64,000 nucleotides of DNA. Origin: Methylotenera sp. (lineage in GTDB: Bacteria > Pseudomonadota > Gammaproteobacteria > Burkholderiales > Methylophilaceae). The notes beneath the pieces are model-generated. The model saw nothing but the letters and a program-made list of their open reading frames with translations, ran no database searches and was not told where the DNA came from. The translations under genes were made by a program, and so were the position numbers. The first letter of the stretch is position 1. Every line of letters begins with the position of its first letter. The stretch spans positions 213,578 to 277,577 of the forward strand of contig NZ_JAQSDZ010000006.1 of NCBI RefSeq assembly GCF_029946165.1, written 5' to 3'. Positions 44,513 to 54,061 of this stretch are shown here, in pieces.

Positions 44513-45031
44513 ATGCGCAGAAAAATCTATTTCTTATTACCAAATATAAAAAGTGCCCAACAGATGATGAATGAGTTGTTGCAGAGCGGTATCAAAGCCA
44601 AGCAAATTCATTTTGTTGCAAACCGAAATAAACCTTTAGAAAACCTACCTGTTGCTAACATCATTGAAAGATCTGGCTTATTAATAAGTGCTGTGATCGG
44701 ACTGTTGTTTGGTGTTGCTTTTGGCCTGTTAGGCGGTTTGATGGCGGTGATGTTCCCTAACTGGTTTGGTGAGGTTTCCCCACGTGTAATTCCTTACTAT
44801 ATGCTTGTTGGCGGTGTGTTTTGCGCGCTTTGGGCAGGAATACTAGCGATTGGCATTACCAACCGTAGAATTGGCAAATTCAAGAAAAAAATTGAACAGG
44901 GAAAAATATTAATGATCATTTCTATCCCGCTTGAAAGGCTAACGGAAGTTCGGGATAAATTAACCAAAGATCATCCTGAAGCTGTTTATGATGGACAATG
45001 GCCAGCCACTGATCAGGCTTTGTTCCCTTAA
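44513..45031 (+). CDS. Conserved small membrane protein (172 aa)
   Basis: An N-terminal soluble part (RRKIYFLLPNIKSAQQMMNELL) is followed by two hydrophobic segments (about 57–80, 93–116) rich in Gly, and a basic soluble C-terminal domain. The overall plan recalls the preceding glycine-zipper protein: a ferredoxin-like N-terminal fold, a membrane hairpin, a C-terminal fold. GAGGAG lies a few bases before the ATG. Family members are often found near stress genes. It is divergent from the glycine-zipper gene. Confidence 0.75.
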   Translation: MRRKIYFLLPNIKSAQQMMNELLQSGIKAKQIHFVANRNKPLENLPVANIIERSGLLISAVIGLLFGVAFGLLGGLMAVMFPNWFGEVSPRVIPYYMLVGGVFCALWAGILAIGITNRRIGKFKKKIEQGKILMIISIPLERLTEVRDKLTKDHPEAVYDGQWPATDQALFP

Positions 45032-45115
45032 CTTGATTTCGAGAATAAATTAAGTACGAGGTTTTTATATATTGGCAGTAAGTTTGAATTTGTTACAGTA
45101 CGAAGTTGGTTTCCC

Positions 45116-47674
45116 TTAACTATAGGTTTTTAATAGCGAGGGAGAGATTATTTGAGTATTTTTATATTGAGACCAAGGGTCGTTATCTAATACAGACATT
45201 CTTTCAAAAATATTTAGCAGCTTGAAACGATCAGGGCTTTCTTCCTCCTTGAGTTCTTCCCAAGTGATAGGAGTCGATATGGTTGCACCAGCTCTCGCGC
45301 GCAAAGAGTAGGCGGCTATTGCTGTAGACTCTTTTCCATTGCGTAAATAATCGATAAATATCTTATTTTTACGCTTCTCTTTGCTCATAACCGCGGTAAA
45401 GTGCGATGGAATGGTTTCTGCTAGATAGTTAGCAATACCCTTAGTGAAAGCTTTAATCACAGAGAAATCGTGCTTAGGTTTAATTGGCACCACTATATGC
45501 AAACCTTTACCACCCGTGGTCTTGATAAAACTTTGTAATTCCATGGTATCAAGCATGCATTTTATTAAGAGTGCGCCATACTTTACCTTCTCCCAAGGCA
45601 GAGATAAATCGGGGTTTAAATCGAAGGTCAATCTATCAGGTTTGTTCAAGTCACCTAGCTTAGAACCCCAAGTATGAAATTCGATAACGCCAAGTTGTAC
45701 CAACTCCATGACTGCATCGATTTCATTTGCGATTAAATACTTACCCTTATCGTCGCTATCTACCTCAATTCTTTTTACAAACTTAAAATTTAATTCATCT
45801 AAATGTTTCTGAAAAAAACAGGCCTTTTCAGCACCATCAGGACAGCGTAATAAGGAAAGCGGCCTATCGATTAAATGCGGCATTAACCATTCAGATATTT
45901 TAAGGTAATAATCTGCAACATCGGATTTAGTGATTTTTTCAGATGTGTAAATTACCCTTTCAGGATGCGTTAATAAAATCTTGGTTTTAGTTTCAACGTT
46001 ACTCATAATCTTAGATTTTTTATTGGTTGCCATTTCGGCTTTGGTGCTAGATTCATCATCAGACTCAAGTTCTGAAGTACTCTTTGCGTCAATGCTACTT
46101 GCATCTATTTCAATTTCACGGCTAATCTTCGAAGCGGTTTTATCTTCGCGCAAGCCGACATAAGATGGATGCCTTAGTACATTATCCTCTGTCCATTCCG
46201 CAAACTTAACCTCACAAACCAGCTTAGGTTTCAACCAGGTGATGCCTTTAGTCTGATAACCTTTAGGAGGATTTACAAAAGCTGCGGTAGTCAATTTTAA
46301 TGATTTAAATTGCTCCATTAAATTATTAATCACCTGAACATTGAACCCGGTACCAACTCTGCCAGCATAAATAAATTCTTTTTGCTCAGAATAATAGCCA
46401 AGCAATAAAGCGCCAAACCCAGACCGACTACCAGCAGGCTTAGTGAACCCACCAATGATAAACTCCTGACGTTTTGAACACTTTAGCTTCAGCCAGTTTT
46501 TAGTTCGAGCTTGAACATAAGGCGCAGCTGGATTTTTGACTATGATTCCTTCTAGGCCAAGTTTGCAGGTACTTTCAAAAGACAGTTTAACGGCACCAGT
46601 ATTATGCTCACTGTATTTTAAAATTGAGTGATCGGTTTGAGATGAGAGTATTTCTTTAAGTAGTAATTTACGGTCCAGTAAACGTAATGAGCTTATATCC
46701 TGCCCATTTAAGTAAATTAAATCAAAAATATAATATTTAAGTTGAATATCATCTTTTGGATTATTCACATCATAGTTACTTAAAGCGCCGAAGTTAATTT
46801 TTCCATCTTTAACTGCCACCACTTCGCCGTCTACCCAAGCATTATCGATGGGCAATTTTTCCAGCTGCTCGGCAATCATCTTCCATTGCTTAGTCCAATC
46901 ATGCCCATTGCGCGTGAACATCTTGACCTTGCCTGATTCAATTCTACTTAAAGCCCGATAGCCATCAAACTTAACTTCGGATATCCATTCTTCGCCTACT
47001 GGTGCTTCTGAAACTAATGTGGCTAATTGAGGGCTGATTTTATCGGGGATTTTTTCTGTGTTCGGTTGCTTTGTTTGAGTTTTAGAGGAAGCGCTTGTTG
47101 TTTTTGTTTTCTCAACTGTTTTGGTTTTTAAATTCAAAACACTTTCAGCTCGATTTTCTGTCACATTCGCAGCTTGCCCTGATTTAGCATGGTCATCTTT
47201 TTCTTTTATAAGCAGCCAACTGTCTTGTTTATCATCCTCATCTGATTTCTTTTTCATTCTAACCAATGCCCATTTACCACTTAATTTCTCCCCAAGTAAT
47301 TCAAATTTTAGGTTACCTTTTTGGTAATCAACTTTTGGATCACCTATTGGAATCCAAATACCCTTATCCCACAACACCACTCCACCAGCACCATATTGGC
47401 CTTTAGGAATGCGGCCTTCAAAACTACCATAAGTTAGCGGGTGATCTTCAACATGAACGGCCAAGCGTTTATCGCTTGGGTCTAAGCTTGGCCCCTTAGG
47501 CACAGCCCAGCTTTTAAGTGTGCCATCGAGCTCTAATCTAAAGTCATAATGCAACCTAGAGGCGTGATGTCGTTGAATAAAAAAACTCAAAGTCTCACTT
47601 GATTTAATGACTTCTCCACGAGGTTCAGCGGTTATCTCAAAGTCTCTTTTTTCCCAGTATTTATCAAGACTCAT
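45116..47674 (-). CDS. ligD: ATP-dependent DNA ligase LigD (PE–Lig–Pol)
   Basis: 852-residue end-joining enzyme with domains in the order 3'-phosphoesterase (about 25–145; RHHASRLHYDFRLELDG, HVEDHPLTYGSFEG), ligase (about 215–525; adenylation Lys235 in EVKFDG) and polymerase (about 560–845). The polymerase motif, usually F-D-L-D-P, reads FDLNPD, so the second catalytic Asp is Asn687 (codon at 45616–45614). The third Asp in IFIDYLRN is present. The linker 525–560 is acidic and Ser-rich. It overlaps ku by four bases (ATGA). Confidence 0.95.
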   Translation of the reverse strand: MSLDKYWEKRDFEITAEPRGEVIKSSETLSFFIQRHHASRLHYDFRLELDGTLKSWAVPKGPSLDPSDKRLAVHVEDHPLTYGSFEGRIPKGQYGAGGVVLWDKGIWIPIGDPKVDYQKGNLKFELLGEKLSGKWALVRMKKKSDEDDKQDSWLLIKEKDDHAKSGQAANVTENRAESVLNLKTKTVEKTKTTSASSKTQTKQPNTEKIPDKISPQLATLVSEAPVGEEWISEVKFDGYRALSRIESGKVKMFTRNGHDWTKQWKMIAEQLEKLPIDNAWVDGEVVAVKDGKINFGALSNYDVNNPKDDIQLKYYIFDLIYLNGQDISSLRLLDRKLLLKEILSSQTDHSILKYSEHNTGAVKLSFESTCKLGLEGIIVKNPAAPYVQARTKNWLKLKCSKRQEFIIGGFTKPAGSRSGFGALLLGYYSEQKEFIYAGRVGTGFNVQVINNLMEQFKSLKLTTAAFVNPPKGYQTKGITWLKPKLVCEVKFAEWTEDNVLRHPSYVGLREDKTASKISREIEIDASSIDAKSTSELESDDESSTKAEMATNKKSKIMSNVETKTKILLTHPERVIYTSEKITKSDVADYYLKISEWLMPHLIDRPLSLLRCPDGAEKACFFQKHLDELNFKFVKRIEVDSDDKGKYLIANEIDAVMELVQLGVIEFHTWGSKLGDLNKPDRLTFDLNPDLSLPWEKVKYGALLIKCMLDTMELQSFIKTTGGKGLHIVVPIKPKHDFSVIKAFTKGIANYLAETIPSHFTAVMSKEKRKNKIFIDYLRNGKESTAIAAYSLRARAGATISTPITWEELKEEESPDRFKLLNIFERMSVLDNDPWSQYKNTQIISPSLLKTYS

Positions 47675-48534
47675 GAGGCTTTGCTCACTTTGTCTTTTTT
47701 ACCGCTCTCTTGCTGTTCTGCCTGCTGTGAACCTTTCTTATTTTTGCTTTCGATACTTTGTTTAAGTAAAGCCATAATATCTACAATGTTTGATTCGGTT
47801 GAAACTGGCGGCGGCTCACTATCATCCAGCAATTTAGTTTGCTTGGACTTAATTCTTTTATTAATGAGTTTTAATAAATCATTTCGATAATTGTCTTTGT
47901 ACTGTTTAGGATCCCAAGTCTCAGACATGCCTTCAACTAATGATAAAGCCATTTGTACTTCTTTGGTGGAAACTTCTGTTTTACTGTTTTTTAATTTAGG
48001 AACTTTGTATTCATCCATTGGATGCATATCTTCTGGATAACGTAACAAATTTAAAACAATCATGTCATCAATCGGTATAAGTGCTGCCAAGTGTTGTTTA
48101 ACCCTAATCACAACTTGGCCGATGGCAATTTTTCCAGATTTTTTTAACGTTTCGCGTAGCAGGGCATAGACTTTATCCCCACCCTTCGCCGGAGTGAGGT
48201 AATACGGCTTTTCATAATAAATTGGGGAAATTTCTTCTGTATCGATAAAAGATAAAATATCAATGGTTTGAGTAGATTCAGGATTAGCGCGTTTAATATC
48301 TTGTTCACTCAAGACCACATATTGTTTATCCTCAAACTCATAGCCTTTAACAATATGTTCCCACTCAACCTCTTTGCCCGTGTTTTTATTAATGCGCTTA
48401 TAACCGATAGGCGCAAAGTCACGTTTATCCAACATATCCAAATCTAACTGCTGCGCACTCTCTGCCGAATACAAATCAACGGGGATATGTATCAGCCCAA
48501 AACTAATCGCGCCTTTCCATAAAGCTCGTGGCAT
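47671..48534 (-). CDS. ku: Non-homologous end joining protein Ku
   Basis: 287-residue homodimeric DNA-end-binding protein that recruits LigD to double-strand breaks. It begins MPRALWKGAISFGLIHIPVD, the Ku signature, and includes VVLSEQDI, YYEKPYYL and the conserved PEDMHPMDEYKVP region. The C-terminal tail is basic and probably binds DNA. Its stop overlaps the ligD start, so they are one operon. A 20-base motif shared with the PLD/VTT upstream region lies 75 bases before the start. Confidence 0.96.
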   Translation of the reverse strand: MPRALWKGAISFGLIHIPVDLYSAESAQQLDLDMLDKRDFAPIGYKRINKNTGKEVEWEHIVKGYEFEDKQYVVLSEQDIKRANPESTQTIDILSFIDTEEISPIYYEKPYYLTPAKGGDKVYALLRETLKKSGKIAIGQVVIRVKQHLAALIPIDDMIVLNLLRYPEDMHPMDEYKVPKLKNSKTEVSTKEVQMALSLVEGMSETWDPKQYKDNYRNDLLKLINKRIKSKQTKLLDDSEPPPVSTESNIVDIMALLKQSIESKNKKGSQQAEQQESGKKDKVSKAS

Positions 48535-48608
48535 GATTTATCCAACTTAACAAATTGTTAAGTTTATATATTCGGGGAAATTTTACGTGTCATGTAAGGA
48601 CTGAAAAG

Positions 48609-48628
48609 AATGTAAGATTTTTCTGATG
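48609..48628 (-). promoter_or_regulatory. 20-base motif upstream of ku
   Basis: Identical to 31472–31491 (plus strand AATGTAAGATTTTTCTGATG). It lies 75 bases before the ku start in the same orientation relative to the gene as the copy upstream of the PLD/VTT gene. Confidence 0.5.
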
Positions 48629-48731
48629 AAAGTTTCGGATTGACTAAGATAACGAAGCCATAGGAATCCAATTTCTGGACTATGCTTAAATGTTGGGTGC
48701 TTTACATTTGGCGAATAAGGGATGAAAGCTA

Positions 48732-49135
48732 TTACTCATTGCCTAATGGCTCATAACCCGCATCAACTTGTTTATGTTCAAGAGTTGAAACCAGCTTATT
48801 GAGATTTTGAAGTGCATCTGGCAATATTCCACGATATGGGGGCGGGCATTTTTCTAAAAGGGCTCGTCCTTTTGGAGTTATTTCAAGATATACCACGCGC
48901 TTGTCATCTATGCTTCTGGTTCTCAAAATGTAACCACTAGATTCAAGCTTTTCCATTAAATTGCTTGCCGTCGACTGATGCACAGCCATTGCTTTAGCCA
49001 ATCCTGAAACCGTTAACTTTTCATTTTCGGTAATTTCTGCAAGTGCCCAAAAGAGGCTCCACCTATTCCAGCTTTTTTTTCGATTTCATGAAAATGCCGA
49101 TTGGCTGATTTAAATACAATGCGAAAAAGTGCCAA
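48732..49135 (-). pseudogene. MarR-family regulator, frameshifted
   Basis: The C-terminal part (SGLAKAMAVHQSTASNLMEK, IDDKRVVYLEITPKG) is a MarR wing-helix domain, open from about 49040 down to 48732. The N-terminal part (LALFRIVFKSANRHFHEIEK and KAGIGGAS) lies in another frame starting near a TTG at 49135. They join if one base is added in the A-run at 49049–49052 (plus strand), giving GASFWALAEIT. A TAA lies just upstream of the N-terminal part, so a start is also missing. The regulator is probably dead. Confidence 0.8.
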
Positions 49136-49185
49136 TGTATCTAGTGCAGATTTTTAGTTGTTCAAAGTAATCATAAGAAAAAGCC

Positions 49186-50514
49186 TTATTTCTTTACTAA
49201 GGGTGTGAGTTGCGTTGACTGAATGTCAGCCAGTTTTGCATAAAGTGGTGGGCTAAATACTCTCGCGGTTAATGAAGCAATCATAGTCACCGCCATTAAG
49301 CTAATAACCATTTCGTGCCCATCTATCATCTCCATGACAATAATGAATGATGTTAAAGGTGCTTGCGTTGCCGCAGATAAGAACCCAGCCATGCACAGTG
49401 CAATAATTGCTATTGGTAACTGGCTATTGCTAAACAAAGGCAACATATCATGGCCTATGCCAGCCCCAATAGACAATGACGGTGCAAATATTCCGCCGGG
49501 AATGCCACTCATGTAAGTAAAAATTGTCGCGAGATATTTAATCGGCGCGTATTGCCAGCTATCAACGCCTCCTCCTTTCAATAGCTCTTGGGTGTATGAA
49601 TATCCAGAACCATGGGCAGCACCCGCGCTGATGACACCTAGCAAGGCGACCATCAAGCCGCAAAACCCTGTCCACCATAGCGGATGCAATTTGCGAAATG
49701 CACCTAATCGCCCTTTGAGCCGACTGGAAGATTCAATGAGGGTTCTACTAAAAAATCCTCCAAATATTCCGCAAACCATACCGCAAAGAATGACTGGTAG
49801 GATAATTGTTCTATCAATCACCCCTACAGCAAGATTACCAAAGTATATATAGTTTCCTTGCATAGACATTGATACAAGCCCTGCCAATACAATGGCCGTG
49901 ATTACAACGCCATTGGTTTTTTGTTCAAAACCTCTTCCTAATTCTTCAATGGCAAACACTACACCAGCTAAAGGTGTGTTGAATGCAGCTGAAATGCCGG
50001 CTGCACCGCCTGCTAAAATTAAATGCTTAGGATGAACCGAAAATCCAACTGGCAAAAATCGCCTAAAGGCATGCATGATGCTTGCACCTACTTGCACTGA
50101 TGGGCCTTCTCTCCCAGCAGAGAATCCGGCGGCTAAAGCACCCACACCAAGGGTTATTTTGCCAATCGCTAATTTGAGTGAAACAAAAGAGGATAGAGGG
50201 AGGTTTTGGTTTTCTACATGCAGGGCGGCTATGGTTTGCGGAATACCGCTTCCACCTGCACCTTTAAACCAGCGGTTAGTGACCCAAACAATCAGCATAC
50301 CTGCCAGTGGCGTGATTAATATTGGCGCCCACCAGTACGATTGTTGCATTGAAAAGAACAGATCAATAGCATGTTCGGAAGCTTTGGCAAACAGCACTAC
50401 GATTAATCCTGCAGTTGCAGCGGCAGTCCAAACAATCAGTCGACCACGCCATGCATCAAGATTAGTTAATTTAAAGGTTTGAAATGTAGCGATAATTTCA
50501 CTGAGGGTTAACAT
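49186..50514 (-). CDS. clcA: ClC-type chloride channel/antiporter
   Basis: 442-residue polytopic protein of the ClC family, which exchanges Cl- for H+ across the inner membrane and helps acid resistance. The selectivity-filter segments GSGIPQ, GREGPSVQVGA and GGIFAPSLSIGAG are all present. No C-terminal CBS domains, as in E. coli ClcA. It is a single gene; the broken marR gene lies directly downstream. Confidence 0.93.
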   Translation of the reverse strand: MLTLSEIIATFQTFKLTNLDAWRGRLIVWTAAATAGLIVVLFAKASEHAIDLFFSMQQSYWWAPILITPLAGMLIVWVTNRWFKGAGGSGIPQTIAALHVENQNLPLSSFVSLKLAIGKITLGVGALAAGFSAGREGPSVQVGASIMHAFRRFLPVGFSVHPKHLILAGGAAGISAAFNTPLAGVVFAIEELGRGFEQKTNGVVITAIVLAGLVSMSMQGNYIYFGNLAVGVIDRTIILPVILCGMVCGIFGGFFSRTLIESSSRLKGRLGAFRKLHPLWWTGFCGLMVALLGVISAGAAHGSGYSYTQELLKGGGVDSWQYAPIKYLATIFTYMSGIPGGIFAPSLSIGAGIGHDMLPLFSNSQLPIAIIALCMAGFLSAATQAPLTSFIIVMEMIDGHEMVISLMAVTMIASLTARVFSPPLYAKLADIQSTQLTPLVKK

Positions 50515-50626
50515 GATCGCTTTTCTTGGAAGTATTTAATCTTCAAATAAGCTATGAGTAGGTACATGGAGATTTGTCTTGATAAAATACAATTGTACAA
50601 TAGTATTTATAAAAATAATTCGCTTA

Positions 50627-50685
50627 AACTATTCATTTAACAATGACAGTTTTAAAGACCACAAATCTGCTTATAAATGAATAGT
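50627..50685. repeat. Inverted repeat between clcA and sulP
   Basis: AACTATTCATTTA (50627–50639) and TAAATGAATAGTT (50673–50685) are perfect 13-base reverse complements with a 33-base loop, just after the sulP stop. It may be an operator of clcA or part of a sulP transcript end; there is no T-run. Confidence 0.5.
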
Positions 50686-50689
50686 TAAA

Positions 50690-52225
50690 CTAACCCAATT
50701 TATTATCGGCAATATGATACTTTGGGTCTTCCATTACATTAACCTCAATCATGCCTTTGGCGTTGTCTAACAATTCTAAACAATCTTGACTCAAGTGTTT
50801 TAAGTGCAAGGTCTTACCCAAAGATTGATATCTAATAGCCAAGGCATCAATGGCAACTAGTGCGGAATGGTCAACAACACGGGCATTACGGAAGTCAATC
50901 ACAACATCATCTGGATCATTAATCGGTAAAAAAAGGTTCTGAAAAGCGGAAACTGATGCAAAGAATAAACTGCCCTGCAACTCGTATATTTTCCAGCCTT
51001 TTTCATCTACAAATGCATTTGCGCTAATTTGTTTGGCATGCTCCCAAGCAAATACCAGCGCCGCCACAATCACTCCAACAATCACGGCAATGGCTAAATC
51101 GGTGAAAACTGTGGTCACGGTGACTAATAAGGCTACAAAAAGGTCTGCTTTTGGCACTTTGCCAAATAGTCGAAAGCTGCCCCATTCAAATGTTTTTTCG
51201 GCAACCACAAACATCACTCCAATCAATGCAGCCAATGGAATCATCTCTATCCAACGAGATGCAAACAGAATAAATGAAAGTAAAAATAAAGCAGTTGCGA
51301 TGCCTGATAATCTTTTCAATGCTCCGTTATTCACATTAATCATACTTTGACCAATCATGGCGCAACCGCCCATGCCGCCAAACACACCTGTCACTACATT
51401 GGCAACGCCTTGTGCTAATGACTCACGATTTGGTTTGCCTCTGGTATCTGTCATGTCGTCAATTAGATTGAGCGTTAGTAAAGTTTCAATTAACCCAATT
51501 GCGGCAAGAATCAATGCATAAGGAAAAATAATCCTCAACGTTTCAAAGTTAAATGGCACTTCAGGTAAATGGAAACTAGGTAATCCACCAGCGATAGAGC
51601 CTAAATCTCCAACAGTTTTAGTATCAACACCAAGAAATGGCACGCCAAATGCCACTACCATAATAGCGGCAAGTGTAGATGGAATAGCCTTTGTGATTTT
51701 AGGTAACAAATAGATGATGGCAACTGTGAGTGCAATCAAACCCGCCATGATATAAAGAGGCTCGCCGCTCATCCATGAAGCCTGGCCATCAGTCGATACT
51801 GTTTTAAAATGACTAAACTGCGCCAAAAAGATAACGATAGCCAGCCCATTTACAAAACCTAACATCACAGGATGAGGCACCATCCGAATAAACTTGCCTA
51901 ATTTCGCTACAGCAAACAACATTTGCAATAAACCCATTAAAACAACGGTAGCAAAAAGGTACTCAGCCCCATGCTGAACAACCAAAGCCACCATGACGAC
52001 CGCGAGAGAGCCAGCTGCACCAGAAATCATGCCTGGACGACCACCAAATGTAGAGGTTATAAATGAAACAATAACGGCAGCATACAAGCCAGTGAGTGGC
52101 GAAACATGGGCAATGATTGCAAATGCAATTGCCTCTGGCACCATGGCTAATGCCACAGTTAAGCCACTTAATAAATTTGTTTTTATTTCTGGCAGATTAA
52201 TATTTTTAAAGTTTAATGTAGTCAA
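50690..52225 (-). CDS. SulP family anion permease with STAS domain
   Basis: 511 residues: about eleven hydrophobic spans (residues 15–390), starting AMVPEAIAFAIIAHVSPLTGLYAA (key part VPEAIAFA), then a STAS domain (about 395–500; GSLFFASVSAF, DFRNARVVDHSALVAI). Many bacterial SulP proteins of this form take up bicarbonate or sulfate. GGMGGCAMIGQSMINV is the conserved family loop. The substrate is not fixed by sequence. No carbonic anhydrase is adjacent. A single gene. Confidence 0.9.
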   Translation of the reverse strand: MTTLNFKNINLPEIKTNLLSGLTVALAMVPEAIAFAIIAHVSPLTGLYAAVIVSFITSTFGGRPGMISGAAGSLAVVMVALVVQHGAEYLFATVVLMGLLQMLFAVAKLGKFIRMVPHPVMLGFVNGLAIVIFLAQFSHFKTVSTDGQASWMSGEPLYIMAGLIALTVAIIYLLPKITKAIPSTLAAIMVVAFGVPFLGVDTKTVGDLGSIAGGLPSFHLPEVPFNFETLRIIFPYALILAAIGLIETLLTLNLIDDMTDTRGKPNRESLAQGVANVVTGVFGGMGGCAMIGQSMINVNNGALKRLSGIATALFLLSFILFASRWIEMIPLAALIGVMFVVAEKTFEWGSFRLFGKVPKADLFVALLVTVTTVFTDLAIAVIVGVIVAALVFAWEHAKQISANAFVDEKGWKIYELQGSLFFASVSAFQNLFLPINDPDDVVIDFRNARVVDHSALVAIDALAIRYQSLGKTLHLKHLSQDCLELLDNAKGMIEVNVMEDPKYHIADNKLG

Positions 52226-52384
52226 ACTGTTTCTCCAGATACGATAAGATTCATCGCCTGCTTAATTTGACGATTATAGGCAAGACTGATTATTAAGATG
52301 AAATTTGAAAATGAGATGAGGGAGATTAAGCACCACCTATAACTAGGCTACGCGGGCTTACGATTGATAGTGTTAACTAAAAAC

Positions 52385-52460
52385 TGGTGCCGGATGTCGG
52401 AATCGAACTGACGACCTTCGCATTACAAGTGCGCTGCTCTACCAACTGAGCTAATCCGGC
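52385..52460 (-). tRNA. tRNA-Thr (TGT)
   Basis: 76 bases with encoded CCA. The minus strand starts GCCGGATTAGCTCAGTTGG; anticodon loop CTTGTAA gives TGT; T loop GTTCGATTCC. A single tRNA gene between sulP and the mocR gene. Confidence 0.97.
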
Positions 52461-52577
52461 GTTTTTACAGGAGGCAAATTATACTAAAAATTTTACGTTT
52501 GTCATGCATTGCAAACGTATTATTTAAAATTAATTAGCTCAAAAAAGACAAAAAGGGCAGCGAGATTTGTTCCCAAA

Positions 52578-54002
52578 TTAAGAATATGGACTTAGATCAC
52601 TTACTATGGCTCCAAGTGTCGCTAAAGAAGCTTCGGTGCGCGCATCCCAGATATGACCATAGTTCAACCGAATATAATCTGTAAAACTCTTTTGAGCAGA
52701 AAATATCGGCCCTGGGGCAATACTTATACCATTGGCAAGTGCTATGCGATGAAGCTCTAGTGCATTGACCCCGTCAGGAAGTTTCATCCACAAAAAATAG
52801 CCTCCTTGAGGTGGCGTGAGTCTTGTTCCCTTAGGAAAATATCGCTCTATCGATTCAATGAATTTAATCTGGTTAACTAAAAGCGTGTGGCGTAAAGTAC
52901 GTAAGTGTTTATCGTAACCACCTTTCTGTAAGTATTGGGCTAATGCTACCTGGGCGGGAACCGACGCACTCAACGTTGTTGTTAATTTCAAACGTTCTAT
53001 CAATTTTGAGTACCTTCCCGTGGCTACCCAGCCCACACGGTAGCCAGGTGCAAGGCACTTCGAAAATGACGAACAATGCATAACTAAGCCCTCTTTATCA
53101 AAAGCTTTAGCTGGTGCGGGTCTCTTCTCCCCAAAATATAACTCACCGTAAACATCATCCTCAATCAATGGAACTTGATATTTGCTTAGCAGAGCAACCA
53201 AAGCCTGCTTCTTCTCATCTGAAAGCAGACTCCCCAACGGATTCTGGAAATTCGTCATCAGCCAGCATGCTTTAGGTTTATGGTGTTCTAAAGCCCACTC
53301 CATAGCCTTAAGATCAATACCATCTCTTGGATGGCTCGGCACTTCAACAGCGCGTAGTCCAATGCGCTCAATAGACTGTAATGCAGCATAAAAAGTGGGG
53401 GACTCTATAAGCACAGAGTCTCCCGGCCGCGTAACAGCCATTAAGCAAAGATTTAAAGCTTCTAGCGCACCGTTAGTCACCACAATTTCATCAACAGGCA
53501 CATTTAAGCCATCTATCATGTAACGAAGCGCAATTTGACGTCGCAGATTTGCATCACCAGGACTTAAGTTATCTACGCTTTGCCACGCGTCCATCACCTG
53601 CACGCTTGAGGCCATTGTTCTAGCTAAGCTAGCCATCGGGAACAATAATGGACTAGGGAAAGCGGAGCCGAAAGGCACTATATTTCTAGCGCGCATTGAT
53701 TCAAGCACTTCAAAAACAAGCTCACTGACATCTACTTGGGTAGAGGTCTCATTAACCTCTGATTTAGGTTCTGGCGAGGGTGAAATTACTATAGCACCGC
53801 CAGTGACAAAGTACCCAGAACGCTCGTGTGCGCTTATTAGACCTCTTGCCTCAAGTAAATAATATGCTTGAAAAACAGTTGAAGGGCTAATGCTTCTACT
53901 TTGACTGGTATGCCTAATAGAAGGTAGTTTGTCTCCGCGACAAAGCACGCCATTTTGAATTGACTCTGCAATTGTATTAGCTAGTTGTTCGTAAAGTTTC
54001 AT
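52578..54002 (-). CDS. MocR-type regulator: GntR wHTH fused to a PLP aminotransferase domain
   Basis: 474 residues. The GntR-type winged helix (about 1–70; LPSIRHTSQSRSISPSTVFQAY) is followed by a linker and a fold-type I aminotransferase domain (about 110–470) with LSPGDANLRRQIALRY, NFQNPLGSLL and the PLP Lys in SSFSKCLAPGYRVGW. MocR proteins usually regulate a neighbouring amine or vitamin B6 gene; the nearest genes are tRNA-Thr and cueR, so its target is unclear. Length normal. Confidence 0.92.
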   Translation of the reverse strand: MKLYEQLANTIAESIQNGVLCRGDKLPSIRHTSQSRSISPSTVFQAYYLLEARGLISAHERSGYFVTGGAIVISPSPEPKSEVNETSTQVDVSELVFEVLESMRARNIVPFGSAFPSPLLFPMASLARTMASSVQVMDAWQSVDNLSPGDANLRRQIALRYMIDGLNVPVDEIVVTNGALEALNLCLMAVTRPGDSVLIESPTFYAALQSIERIGLRAVEVPSHPRDGIDLKAMEWALEHHKPKACWLMTNFQNPLGSLLSDEKKQALVALLSKYQVPLIEDDVYGELYFGEKRPAPAKAFDKEGLVMHCSSFSKCLAPGYRVGWVATGRYSKLIERLKLTTTLSASVPAQVALAQYLQKGGYDKHLRTLRHTLLVNQIKFIESIERYFPKGTRLTPPQGGYFLWMKLPDGVNALELHRIALANGISIAPGPIFSAQKSFTDYIRLNYGHIWDARTEASLATLGAIVSDLSPYS

Positions 54003-54061
54003 GAATATTTTTTCATCTAAACTATTTATAAGTTTAGCTCAAAGGTTTGCTTATTTTGGCA

